A stretch of 64,000 nucleotides of DNA. It comes from Colletes latitarsis. Its lineage: Eukaryota > Arthropoda > Insecta > Hymenoptera > Colletidae. Of this stretch, positions 11,347-24,104 are shown piece by piece. A program made the position numbers and the translations under genes. The notes beneath the pieces were generated by a model, which worked only from the letters and a program-made list of their open reading frames with translations, was not told the origin of the DNA and did not search any database. The stretch covers positions 14,898,001-14,962,000 of the forward strand of contig NC_135136.1 in assembly GCF_051014445.1 (NCBI RefSeq), read 5' to 3'. Each line of letters begins with the position of its first letter. The first letter of the stretch is position 1.

Positions 11347-11730
11347 AGTGTGGTACCACATTACTACGTGATCCAAACCACAAGAAACCCAGGATCCGTT
11401 CAACAAGTATGTGACGAATGCGAAAGTATGTGTCTGATGAGGGCAAATCCCAGGCCTAAACTAGATCTAACATGCGTTATCCTCTAAAATATTGATCGAA
11501 ACCAGATTTAATGGAGTGCTTCAGTGTGCTACCACATTACTGCGTGATCCAAACCAGAAAAAACCCGGGATCCGTTCACCAAGTATGTGGAGAATGCCAA
11601 AGTATGTGTCTGATGAGGGAAAATCCCAGGCCTAACCTAGACCTAACATGCGTTACCCTCAAAAATATTTATCAAGACCAGGCTTAATTGAATGTTTCTG
11701 TGTGGTACCACATTACTACGTGATCCAAAC
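11340..11730 (+). repeat. 6-monomer-offset duplication, right copy
   Basis: Partner of 10283-10673. The monomer at 11296-11490 is a visible hybrid. Its first part (ACCAACTTTAATTGAATG) comes from the monomer type at 9538; its second part (ACAAGAAACCCAGG onwards) comes from the type at 10310. The switch is at about 11347, just before the palindrome. Confidence 0.88.
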
Positions 11731-12882
11731 CTGAAAAAACCCAGGATCTGTTCAACAAGTATGTGGAGAATGCGAAAGTATGTGTCTGATGAGGGCAATT
11801 CCCAGGGCTAACCTAGACATAACATGCGTTGTCCTCTAAAATATTGATCGAAACCAGGTTTAATCGACTATTTCAGTGTGGTACCACATTACTGCGTGAT
11901 CCAAACCAGAAAAAGCCCTGGATCTAGCCATCAAGTATGAGTAATATGCGAAAGTATGAGCCTGATGAGGGCAAATCCTAGACCTAACCCAGACCTAACA
12001 TGCGTTATCCTCTAAAATATTGATCGAAACCAGGTTAAATGGACTGTTTTAGTGTGGTACCACATTACTACAGGATCCAAACTAGAAAAAGTCCAGAATC
12101 TGGCCATCAAGTATGAGAAATATGCGAAAGTACGAGCCGGATGAGAGCAAATCCCAGACCTATCCCAGACCCAACATGCGTTATCCTCTAAAACATTTAT
12201 CAAGACCAGGTTTAATTGAATGTTTCAGTGTGGTACCACATTACCACGTGATCCAAACCTGAAAAAATCCAGGATCTGTTCAACAAGTATGTGGAGAATG
12301 CGAAAGTATGTGTCTGATGAGGGCAAATCCCAGGCCTAACCTAGACATAACATGCGTTATCCTCTAAAATATTGATCGAAACCAGGTTAAATGGACTGTT
12401 TTAGTGTGGTACCACATTACTACAGGATCCAAACTAGAAAAAGTCCAGAATCTGGCCATCAAGTATGAGAAATATGCGAAAGTACGAGCCGGATGAGAGC
12501 AAATCCCAGACCTATCCCAGACCCAACATGCGTTATCCTCTAAAACATTTATCAAGACCAGGTTTAATTGAATGTTTCAGTGTGGTACCACATTACTACG
12601 TGATCCAAACCACAAAAAACCCAGGATCCGTTCAACAAGTATGTGACGAATGTGAAAGTATGTGTCTGACGAGGGCAAATCCCAGGCCTAACCTAGATCT
12701 AACATGCGTTATCCTCAAAAATATTGATCGAAACCAGGTTTAATTGACTGTTTCAGTGTGGTACCACATTACTACGTGATCCAATCCAGAAAAAGCCCTG
12801 GATCTAGCCATCAAGTATGAGTAACATGCCAAAGTATGAGCCTGATGAGGGCAAATCCTAGACCTAACCCAGACCTAACATG
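11731..12882 (+). repeat. Block II end, containing a 2-monomer duplication
   Basis: Mixed monomers leading into Block III. About 12000-12261 is repeated at 12352-12613 (offset 352 bp, 2 monomers). Both copies carry GGTTAAATGGACTGTTTTAG, ACAGGATCCAAACTAG, CTGGCCATCAAGTATG, GAGCCGGATGAGAGC and CCCAACATGCG (type B with a TTTTAG variant). They differ near 12245 (TTACCACG against TTACTACG) and separate after it. Confidence 0.8.
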
Positions 12883-15800
12883 CGTTATCCTCTAAAATAT
12901 TTATCAAGACCAACTTTAATTGAATGTTTCTGTGTGGTACCACATTACTACGTGATCCAAACCAGAAAAATACCCAGGATCTGTTCAACAAGTATGTGAA
13001 GAACGCGGAAATATGACCCTGATGAGAGCAAATCCAGGGCCTAACCTAGACCTAACATGCGTTATCCTCAAAAATATTGATCGAAACCAGGCTTAATCGA
13101 CTGTTTCAGTGTGGTGCCACATTACTACATGATCCAAACCAGAAGAAATACCCAGGATCTGTTCAACAAGTATGTGAAGAACGCGAAAATATGACCCTGA
13201 TGAGGGCAAATCCCAGACCTATACCAGACCTAACTTGTGTTGACCTCTAAAATATTGATGGAAACCTGGTTTAATTGACTGTTTCAGTGTGGTACTACAT
13301 TACTACGTGATCCAATCCAGAAGAAGCCCTGGATCTAGCCATCAAGTATGAGTAATATGCGAAAGTATGAGCCTGATGAGGGCAAATCCTAGACCTAACC
13401 CAGACCTAACATGCGTTATCCTCTAAAATATTTATCAAGACCAGGTTTAATTGAATGTTTCAGTGTGGTACCACATTACTACGTGATCCAAACCTGAAAA
13501 AATCCAGGATCTGTTCAACAAGTATGTGGAGAATGCGAAAGTATGTGTCTGATGAGGGCAAATCCCAGGCCTAACCTAGACATAACATGCGTTATCCTCT
13601 AAAATATTGATCGAAACCAGGTTAAATGGACTGTTTTAGTGTGGTACCACATTACTACAGGATCCAAACTAGAAAAAGTCCAGAATCTGGCCATCAAGTA
13701 TGAGAAATATGCGAAAGTACGAGCCGGATGAGAGCAAATCCCAGACCTATCCCAGACCCAACATGCGTTATCCTCTAAAACATTTATCAAGACCAGGTTT
13801 AATTGAATGTTTCAGTGTGGTACCACATTACTACGTGATCCAAACCACAAGAAACCCAGGATCCGTTAAACAAGTATGTGACGAATGCGAAAGTATGTGT
13901 CTGATGAGGGGAAATCCCAGGCCTAACCTAGATCTAACATGCGTTATCCTCTAAAATATTGATCGAAACCAGATTTAATGGAGTGCTTCAGTGTGCTACC
14001 ACATTACTGCGTGATCCAAACCAGAAAAAACCCGGGATCCGTTCAACAAGTATGTGGAGAATCCGAAAGTATGTGTCTGATGAGGGAAAATCCCAGGCCT
14101 AACCTAGACCTAACATGCGTTACCCTCAAAAATATTTATCAAGACCAGGTTTAATTGAATGTTTCTGTGTGGTACCACATTACTACGTGATCCAAACCAG
14201 AAAAAACCCAGGATCTGTTCAACAAGTATGTGAAGAATGCGAAAGTATGTGTCTGATGAGGGAAAATCCCAGGCCTAACCTAGACCTAACATGCGTTACC
14301 CTCAAAAATATTTATCATGACCAGGTTTAATTGAATGTTTCTGTGTGGTACCACATTACTACGTGATCCAAACCAGAAAAAACCCAGGATCTGTTCAACA
14401 TGTATGTGGAAAATGCGAAAGTATGTGTCTGATGAGGGCAAATCCCAGGCCTAACCTAGACATAACATGCGTTATCCTGTAAAATATTGATCGAAACCAG
14501 GTTAAATGGACTGTTTTAGTGTGGTACCACATTACTACAGGATCCAAACTAGAAAAAGTCCAGAATCTGGCCATCAAGTATGAGAAATATGCGAAAGTAC
14601 GAGCCGGATGAGAGCAAATCCCAGACCTATCCCAGACTCAACATGCGTTATCCTCTAAAACATTCATCAAGACCAGGTATAATTGAATGTTTCAGTGTGG
14701 TACCACATTACTACGTGATCCAAACCACAAAAAACCCAGGATCCGTTCAACAAGTATGTGACGAATGCGAAAGTATGTGTCTGATGAGGGCAAATCCCAG
14801 GCCTAACCTAGATCTAACATGCGTTATCCTCAAAAATATTGATCGAAACCAGGTTTAATTGAATGTTTCTGTGTGGTACCACATTACTACGTGATCCAAA
14901 CCAGAAAAAACCCAGGATCTGTTCAACAAGTATGAGAAATATGCGAAAGTACGAGCCTGATCAGGGCTAATTCCAGACCTATCCCAGACCTAACTTGCGT
15001 TGTCCTCTAAAATATTGATGGAATCCAGGTTTAATTGACTGTTTCAGTGTGGTACCACATTACTACGTGATCCAATCCAGAAAAAGCCCTGGATCTAGCC
15101 ATCAAGTATGAGTAACATGCGAAAGTATGAGCCTGATGAGGGCAAATCCTAGACCTAACCCAGACCTAACATGCGTTATCCTCTAAAATATTTATCAAGA
15201 CCAGGTTTAATTGAATGTTTCAGTGTGGTACCACATTACTACGTGATCCAAACCTGAAAAAATCCAGGATCTGTTCAACAAGTATGTTGCGAATGCGAAG
15301 GTATGTGTCTGATGAGGGCAAATCCCAGGCCTAACCTCGACAGAGCATGCGTCATCCTCTAAAATATTGATCGAAACCAGGTTTAATCGACTGTTTCAGT
15401 GTGGTACCACATTACTACCTGATCCAAACCAGAAAAATACCCAGGATCTGTTCAACAAGTATGTGAAGAACGCGAAAATATGACCCTGATGAGGGCAAAT
15501 CCCAGACCTATACCAGACCTAACTTGCGTTGACCTCTAAAATATTGATGGAAACCTCGTTTAATTGACTGTTTCAGTGTGGTACTACATTACTACGTGAT
15601 CCAATCCAGAAAAAGCCCTGGATCTAGCCATCAAGTATGAGTAATATACGAAAGTACGAGCCTGATGAGGGCAAATCCTAGACCTAACCCAGACCTAACA
15701 TGCGTTATCCTCTAAAATATTTATCAAGACCAGGTTTAATTGAATGTTTCAGTGTGGTACCACATTACTACGTGATCCAAACCTGAAAAAATCCAGGATC

Positions 15801-17640
15801 TGTTCAACAAGTATGTGGAGAATGCGAAAGTATGTGCCTGATGAGCGCAAATCCCAGGCCTAACCTAGACATAACATGAGTTATCCTCGAAAATATTGAT
15901 CGAAACCAGGCTTCATCGACTGTTTCAGTGTGGTGCCACATTACTACCTGATCCAAACCAGAAAAATACCCAGGATCTGTTCAACAAGTATGTGAAGAAC
16001 GCGAAAATATGACCCTGATGAGGGCAAATCCCAGACCTATACCAGACCTAACTTGCGTTGACCTCTAAAATATTGATGGAAACCTGGTTTAATTGACTGT
16101 TTCAGTGTGGTACTACATTACTACGTGATCCATTCCAGAAAAAGCCCTGGATCTAGCCATCAAGTATGAGTAATATGCGAAAGTATGAGCCTGATGGGGG
16201 CAAATCCTAGACCTAACCCAGACCTAACATGCGTTATCCTCTAGAATATTTATCAAGACCAGGTTTAATTGAATGTTTCAGTGTGGTACCACATTACTAC
16301 GTGATCCAAACCACAAAAAACCCAGGATCTGTTCAACAAGTATGAGAAATATGCGAAAGTACGAGCCTGATCAGGGCTAATTCCAGACCTATCCCAGACC
16401 TAACTTGCGTTGTCCTCTAAAATATTGATGGAATCCAGGTTTAATTGACTGTTTCAGTGTGGTACCACATTACTACGTGATCCAATCCAGAAAAAGCCCT
16501 GGATCTAGCCATCAAGTATGAGTAACATGCGAAAGTATGAGCCTGATGAGGGCAAATCCTAGACCTAACCCAGACCTAACATGCGTTATCCTCTAAAATA
16601 TTTATCAAGACCAGGTTTAATTGAATGTTTCAGTGTGGTACCACATTACTACGTGATCCAAACCTGAAAAAATCCAGGATCTGTTCAACAAGTATGTTGC
16701 GAATGCGAAGGTATGTGTCTGATGAGGGCAAATCCCAGGCCTAACCTCGACAGAGCATGCGTCATCCTCTAAAATATTGATCGAAACCAGGCTTCATCGA
16801 CTGTTTCAGTGTGGTGCCACATTACTACCTGATCCAAACCAGAAAAATACCCAGGATCTGTTCAACAAGTATGTGAAGAACGCGAAAATATGACCCTGAT
16901 GAGGGCAAATCCCAGACCTATACCAGACCTAACTTGCGTTGACCTCTAAAATATTGATGGAAACCTGGTTTAATTGACTGTTTCAGTGTGGTACTACATT
17001 ACTACGTGATCCATTCCAGAAAAAGCCCTGGATCTAGCCATCAAGTATGAGTAATATGCGAAAGTATGAGCCTGATGGGGGCAAATCCTAGACCTAACCC
17101 AGACCTAACATGCGTTATCCTCTAGAATATTTATCAAGACCAGGTTTAATTGAATGTTTCAGTGTGGTACCACATTACTACGTGATCCAAACCACAAAAA
17201 ACCCAGGATCCGTTCAACAAGTATGTGACGAATGCGAAAGTATGTGTCTGATGAGGGCAAATCCCAGGCCTAACCTAGATCTGACATGCGTTATCCTCAA
17301 AAATATTGATCGAAACCAGGTTTAGTTGAATGTTTCTGTGTGGTACCACATTACTACGTGATCCAAACCAGAAAAAACCCAGGATCTGTTCAACAAGTAT
17401 GAGAAATATGCGAAAGTACGAGCCTGATCAGGGCTAATCCCAGGCCTATCCCAGACCTAACTTGCGTTGTCCTCTAAAATATTGATGGAATCCAGGTTTA
17501 ATTGACTGTTTCAGTGTGGTACCACATTACTACGTGATCCAATCCAGAAAAAGCCCTGGATCTAGCCATCAAGTATGAGTAACATGCGAAAGTATGAGCC
17601 TGATGGGGGCAAATCCTAGACCTAACCCAGACCTAACATG
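12883..17640 (+). repeat. Block III HOR, copy A (27 monomers, 4758 bp)
   Basis: CGTTATCCTCTAAAATATTT followed by ACCAACTTTA at 12883 recurs at 17641. Up to about 16325 this copy is collinear with copy B at an offset of 4758. From about 17207 on it is collinear at an offset of 3877. The 881-bp difference (5 monomers) is the mosaic insertion annotated separately. Differences from copy B elsewhere are sparse (GAGCCGG against GAGGCGG near 13722/18480, CTAGACC against CTAGTCC near 13391/18149). All three 3'-half haplotypes occur. Confidence 0.9.
16326..17206 (+). repeat. 5-monomer mosaic segment private to copy A (881 bp)
   Basis: After a monomer ending near 16320, copy A returns to a segment already seen 1410 bp (8 monomers) earlier: 16341-16780 repeats 14931-15370 (AAGTATGAGAAATATGCG, GATCAGGGCTAATTCC, AGTATGTTGCGAATGCG, CGACAGAGCATGCGTCATCC). 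At about 16770-16790 it jumps forward 529 bp (3 monomers): from GGCTTCATCGAC at 16790, 16782-17206 repeats 15901-16325. The net change is 881 bp. Copy B has each segment once. The forward junction lies inside the shared ATTGATCGAAACCAGG, which contains dyad 1. Insertion in A or deletion in B would both fit. Confidence 0.88.
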
Positions 17641-20600
17641 CGTTATCCTCTAAAATATTTATCAAGACCAACTTTAATTGAATGTTTCTGTGTGGTACCA
17701 CATTACTACGTGATCCAAACCAGAAAAATACCCAGGATCTGTTCAACAAGTATGTGAAGAACGCGGAAATATGACCCTGATGAGAGCAAATCCAGGGCCT
17801 AACCTAGACCTAACATGCGTTATCCTCAAAAATATTGATCGAAACCAGGCTTAATCGACTGTTTCAGTGTGGTGCCACATTACTACATGATCCAAACCAG
17901 AAGAAATACCCAGGATCTGTTCAACAAGTATGTGAAGAACGCGAAAATATGACCCTGATGAGGGCAAATCCCAGACCTATACCAGACCTAACTTGTGTTG
18001 ACCTCTAAAATATTGATGGAAACCTGGTTTAATTGACTGTTTCAGTGTGGTACTACATTACTACGTGATCCAATCCAGAAGAAGCCCTGGATCTAGCCAT
18101 CAAGTATGAGTAATATGCGAAAGTATGAGCCTGATGAGGGCAAATCCTAGTCCTAACCCAGACCTAACATGCGTTATCCTCTAAAATATTTATCAAGACC
18201 AGGTTTAATTGAATGTTTCAGTGTGGTACCACATTACTACGTGATCCAAACCTGAAAAAATCCAGGATCTGTTCAACAAGTATGTGGAGAATGCGAAAGT
18301 ATGTGTCTGATGAGGGCAAATCCCAGGCCTAACCTAGACATAACATGCGTTATCCTCTAAAATATTGATCGAAACCAGGTTAAATGGACTGTTTTAGTGT
18401 GGTACCACATTACTACAGGATCCAAACTAGAAAAAGTCCAGAATCTGGCCATCAAGTATGAGAAATATGCGAAAGTACGAGGCGGATGAGAGCAAATCCC
18501 AGACCTATCCCAGACCCAACATGCGTTATCCTCTAAAACATTTATCAAGACCAGGTTTAATTGAATGTTTCAGTGTGGTACCACATTACTACGTGATCCA
18601 AACCACAAGAAACCCAGGATCCGTTAAACAAGTATGTGACGAATGCGAAAGTATGTGTCTGATGAGGGGAAATCCCAGGCCTAACCTAGATCTAACATGC
18701 GTTATCCTCTAAAATATTGATCGAAACCAGATTTAATGGAGTGCTTCAGTGTGCTACCACATTACTGCGTGATCCAAACCAGAAAAAACCCGGGATCCGT
18801 TCAACAAGTATGTGGAGAATCCGAAAGTATGTGTCTGATGAGGGAAAATCCCAGGCCTAACCTAGACCTAACATGCGTTACCCTCAAAAATATTTATCAA
18901 GACCAGGTTTAATTGAATGTTTCTGTGTGGTACCACATTACTACGTGATCCAAACCAGAAAAAACCCAGGATCTGTTCAACAAGTATGTGAAGAATGCGA
19001 AAGTATGTGTCTGATGAGGGAAAATCCCAGGCCTAACCTAGACCTAACATGCGTTACCCTCAAAAATATTTATCATGACCAGGTTTAATTGAATGTTTCT
19101 GTGTGGTACCACATTACTACGTGATCCAAACCAGAAAAAACCCAGGATCTGTTCAACATGTATGTGGAAAATGCGAAAGTATGTGTCTGATGAGGGCAAA
19201 TCCCAGGCCTAACCTAGACATAACATGCGTTATCCTGTAAAATATTGATCGAAACCAGGTTAAATGGACTGTTTTAGTGTGGTACCACATTACTACAGGA
19301 TCCAAACTAGAAAAAGTCCAGAATCTGGCCATCAAGTATGAGAAATATGCGAAAGTACGAGCCGGATGAGAGCAAATCCCAGACCTATCCCAGACTCAAC
19401 ATGCGTTATCCTCTAAAACATTCATCAAGACCAGGTATAATTGAATGTTTCAGTGTGGTACCACATTACTACGTGATCCAAACCACAAAAAACCCAGGAT
19501 CCGTTCAACAAGTATGTGACGAATGCGAAAGTATGTGTCTGATGAGGGCAAATCCCAGGCCTAACCTAGATCTAACATGCGTTATCCTCAAAAATATTGA
19601 TCGAAACCAGGTTTAATTGAATGTTTCTGTGTGGTACCACATTACTACGTGATCCAAACCAGAAAAAACCCAGGATCTGTTCAACAAGTATGAGAAATAT
19701 GCGAAAGTACGAGCCTGATCAGGGCTAATTCCAGACCTATCCCAGACCTAACTTGCGTTGTCCTCTAAAATATTGATGGAATCCAGGTTTAATTGACTGT
19801 TTCAGTGTGGTACCACATTACTACGTGATCCAATCCAGAAAAAGCCCTGGATCTAGCCATCAAGTATGAGTAACATGCGAAAGTATGAGCCTGATGAGGG
19901 CAAATCCTAGACCTAACCCAGACCTAACATGCGTTATCCTCTAAAATATTTATCAAGACCAGGTTTAATTGAATGTTTCAGTGTGGTACCACATTACTAC
20001 GTGATCCAAACCTGAAAAAATCCAGGATCTGTTCAACAAGTATGTTGCGAATGCGAAGGTATGTGTCTGATGAGGGCAAATCCCAGGCCTAACCTCGACA
20101 GAGCATGCGTCATCCTCTAAAATATTGATCGAAACCAGGTTTAATCGACTGTTTCAGTGTGGTACCACATTACTACCTGATCCAAACCAGAAAAATACCC
20201 AGGATCTGTTCAACAAGTATGTGAAGAACGCGAAAATATGACCCTGATGAGGGCAAATCCCAGACCTATACCAGACCTAACTTGCGTTGACCTCTAAAAT
20301 ATTGATGGAAACCTCGTTTAATTGACTGTTTCAGTGTGGTACTACATTACTACGTGATCCAATCCAGAAAAAGCCCTGGATCTAGCCATCAAGTATGAGT
20401 AATATACGAAAGTATGAGCCTGATGAGGGCAAATCCTAGACCTAACCCAGACCTAACATGCGTTATCCTCTAAAATATTTATCAAGACCAGGTTTAATTG
20501 AATGTTTCAGTGTGGTACCACATTACTACGTGATCCAAACCTGAAAAAATCCAGGATCTGTTCAACAAGTATGTGGAGAATGCGAAAGTATGTGCCTGAT

Positions 20601-21517
20601 GAGCGCAAATCCCAGGCCTAACCTAGACATAACATGAGTTATCCTCGAAAATATTGATCGAAACCAGGCTTCATCGACTGTTTCAGTGTGGTGCCACATT
20701 ACTACCTGATCCAAACCAGAAAAATACCCAGGATCTGTTCAACAAGTATGTGAAGAACGCGAAAATATGACCCTGATGAGGGCAAATCCCAGACCTATAC
20801 CAGACCTAACTTGCGTTGACCTCTAAAATATTGATGGAAACCTGGTTTAATTGACTGTTTCAGTGTGGTACTACATTACTACGTGATCCATTCCAGAAAA
20901 AGCCCTGGATCTAGCCATCAAGTATGAGTAATATGCGAAAGTATGAGCCTGATGGGGGCAAATCCTAGACCTAACCCAGACCTAACATGCGTTATCCTCT
21001 AGAATATTTATCAAGACCAGGTTTAATTGAATGTTTCAGTGTGGTACCACATTACTACGTGATCCAAACCACAAAAAACCCAGGATCCGTTCAACAAGTA
21101 TGTGACGAATGCGAAAGTATGTGTCTGATGAGGGCAAATCCCAGGCCTAACCTAGATCTAACATGCGTTATCCTCAAAAATATTGATCGAAACCAGGTTT
21201 AGTTGAATGTTTCTGTGTGGTACCACATTACTACGTGATCCAAACCAGAAAAAACCCAGGATCTGTTCAACAAGTATGAGAAATATGCGAAAGTACGAGC
21301 CTGATCAGGGCTAATCCCAGGCCTATCCCAGACCTAACTTGCGTTGTCCTCTAAAATATTGATGGAATCCAGGTTTAATTGACTGTTTCAGTGTGGTACC
21401 ACATTACTACGTGATCCAATCCAGAAAAAGCCCTGGATCTAGCCATCAAGTATGAGTAACATGCGAAAGTATGAGCCTGATGGGGGCAAATCCTAGACCT
21501 AACCCAGACCTAACATG
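17641..21517 (+). repeat. Block III HOR, copy B (22 monomers, 3877 bp)
   Basis: Second copy of the Block III unit, lacking the 881-bp mosaic. At 21518 the opening of the unit returns (ATCCTCTAATATATTTATC, ACCAACTTTA). That third start is abandoned by about 21590, where GATCTAAACCTGAAAAAACC replaces GATCCAAACCAGAAAAATAC. From there the array continues with monomers of the type seen at 8380. Confidence 0.9.
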
Positions 21518-23514
21518 CGTTATCCTCTAATATATTTATCAAGACCAACTTTAATTGAATGTTTCTGTGTGGTACCACATTACTACGTGATCTAAACCTG
21601 AAAAAACCCAGGATCTGTTCAACAAGTATGTGGAGAATGCGAAAGTATGTGTCGGATGAGGGCAATTCCCAGGCCTAACCTAGACATAACATGCGTTGTC
21701 CTCTAAAATATTGATCGAAACCAGGTTTAATCGACTATTTCAGTGTGGTACCACATTACTGCGTGATCCAAACCAGAGAAATACCCAGGGTCTGTTCAAC
21801 AAGTATGTGAAGAACGCGGAAATATGACCCTGATGAGGGCAAATCCAGGGCCTAACCTAGACCTAACATGCGTTATCCTCAAAAATATTGATCGAAACCA
21901 GGCTTAATCGACTGTTTCAGTGTGGTGCCACATTACTACATGATCCAAACCAGAAAAATACCCAGGATCTGTTCAACAAGTATGTGAAGAACGCGAAAAT
22001 ATGACCCTGATGAGGGCAAATCCCAGACCTATACCAGACCTAACTTGCGTTGACCTCTAAAATATTGATGGAAACCTCGTTTAATTGACTGTTTCAGTGT
22101 GGTACTTCATTACTACGTGATCCAATCCAGAAAAAGCCCTGGTTCTAGCCATCAAGTATGAGTAATATACGAAAGTATGAGCCTGATGAGGGCAAATCCT
22201 AGACCTAACCCAGACCTAACATGCGTTATCCTCTAAAATATTTATCAAGACCAGGTTTAATTGAATGTTTCAGTGTGGTACCACATTACTACGTGATCCA
22301 AACCTGAAAAAATCCAGGATCTGTTCAACAAGTATGTGGAGAATGCGAAAGTATGTGCCTGATGAGGGCAAATCCCAGGCCTAACCTAGACATAACATGA
22401 GTTATCCTCGAAAATATTGATCGAAACCAGGTTTCATCGACTGTTTCAGTGTGGTGCCACATTACTACCTGATCCAAACCAGAAAAATACCCAGGATCTG
22501 TTCAACAAGTATGTGAAGAACGCGAAAATATGACCCTGATGAGGGCAAATCCCAGACCTATACCAGACCTAACTTGCGTGGACCTCTAAAATATTGATGG
22601 AAACCTGGTTTAATTGACTGTTTCAGTGTGGTACTACATTACTACGTGATCCATTCCAGAAAAAGCCCTGGATCTAGCCATCAAGTATGAGTAATATGCG
22701 AAAGTATGAGCCTGATGAGGGCAAATCCTAGACCTAACCCAGACCTAACATGCGTTATCCTCTAAAATGTTTATCAAGACCAACTTTAATTGAATGTTTC
22801 AGTGTGGTACCACATTACTACGTGATCCAAACCAGAAAAAATCGAGGATCTGTTCAACAAGTATGTGAAAAACGCGAAACTATGTGTCTGATGAGGGCAA
22901 ATCCCAGGCCTAACCTAAACATAACATGCGTTATCCTCTAAAATATTGATCGAAACCAGGTTAAATGGACTGTTTTAGTGTGGTACTACATTACTACAGG
23001 ATCCAAACTAGAAAAAGTCCAGAATCTGGCCATCAAGTATGAGAAATATGCGAAAGTACGAGCCGGATGAGAGCAAATCCCACACCTATCCCAGACCCAA
23101 CATGCGTTATCCTCTAAAACATTTATCAAGACCAGGTTTAATTGAATGTTTCAGTGTGGTACCACATTACTACGTGATCCAAATCAGTGAAAGCACGGAA
23201 TCTGGCCAACAAGTTTGAGAAATATGCGAAACTATGAGCCTGATGAGGGCAAATCCCAGACCTATCCCAGACCTAACATGCGTTATCCTCAAAAATATTG
23301 ATCGAAACCAGGTTTAATGGACTGTTTCAGTGTGCTACCACATTACTACGTGATGCAAACCAGAAAAAACCCAGGATCCGTTCAACATGTATGTGAAGAA
23401 TGCGAAAGTATGTGTCTGATGAGGGCAAATCCCAGGCCTAACCTAGACAGAACATGCGTTATCCTCTAAAATATTGATCGAAACCAGGTTTAATGGACTG
23501 TTTCAGTGTGCTAC
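21518..23514 (+). repeat. Segment between Blocks III and IV
   Basis: About eleven monomers in an order not repeated as a unit nearby. Pieces resemble earlier parts: about 22230-22740 is close to 15690-16210 (AACATGAGTTATCCTCG, TTTCATCGACTG). About 22930-23150 carries the type B TTTTAG monomer. Near 23190-23215 a monomer has unusual changes (AAATCAGTGAAAGCACGGAA, CAACAAGTTTGAG). No other feature seen. Confidence 0.7.
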
Positions 23515-24104
23515 CACATTACTACGTGATCCAAACCAGAAAAAACCCAGGATCTGTACAACAAGTATGTGAAGAATGCGAAAGTATGAGCCTGACGAGG
23601 GCAAATCCCGGACCTATCCCAGACATAACTTGCGTTATCCTCTAAAATATTGGTCGAAACCAGGTTTAATCGACTATTTCAGTGTGGTACCACATTACTA
23701 CGTGATCCAAACCAGAAAAATACCCAGGATCTGTTCAACAAGTATGTGAGAACGCGGAAATATGAGCCTGACGAGGGCAAATCCCGGACCTATCCCAGAC
23801 ATAACTTGCGTTATCCTCTAAAATATTGGTCGAAACCAGGTTTAATCGACCATTTCAGTGTGGTACCACATTACTACGTGATCCAAACCAGAAAAAACCC
23901 AGGATCCGCTCAACAAGTATGTGAAGAATGCGAAAGTATGAGCCTGACGAGGGCAAATCCCGGACCTATCCCAGACATAACTTGCGTTATCCTCTAAAAT
24001 ATTGGTCGAAACCAGGTTTAATCGACTATTTCAGTGTGGTACCACATTACTACGTGATCCAAACCAGAAAAATACCGAGGATCTGTTCAACAAGTATGTG
24101 AAGA
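23515..24104 (+). repeat. Block IV lead-in with one extra monomer
   Basis: From CTGTACAACAAGTATG near 23555 this matches the lead-in of the next unit (27435-27805), but with one additional monomer. The spacing from the GGTCGAAACC monomer at 23650 to that at 24105 is 455 bp; in the following copies it is 279 bp. The inserted monomer, about 23880-24056, carries GATCCGCTCAACAAG and a TCGACCATTTCAG neighbour. Shared markers are GTATGTGAGAACGCGG (a 1-bp loss) and TCCCGGACCTATCCC. Confidence 0.85.
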
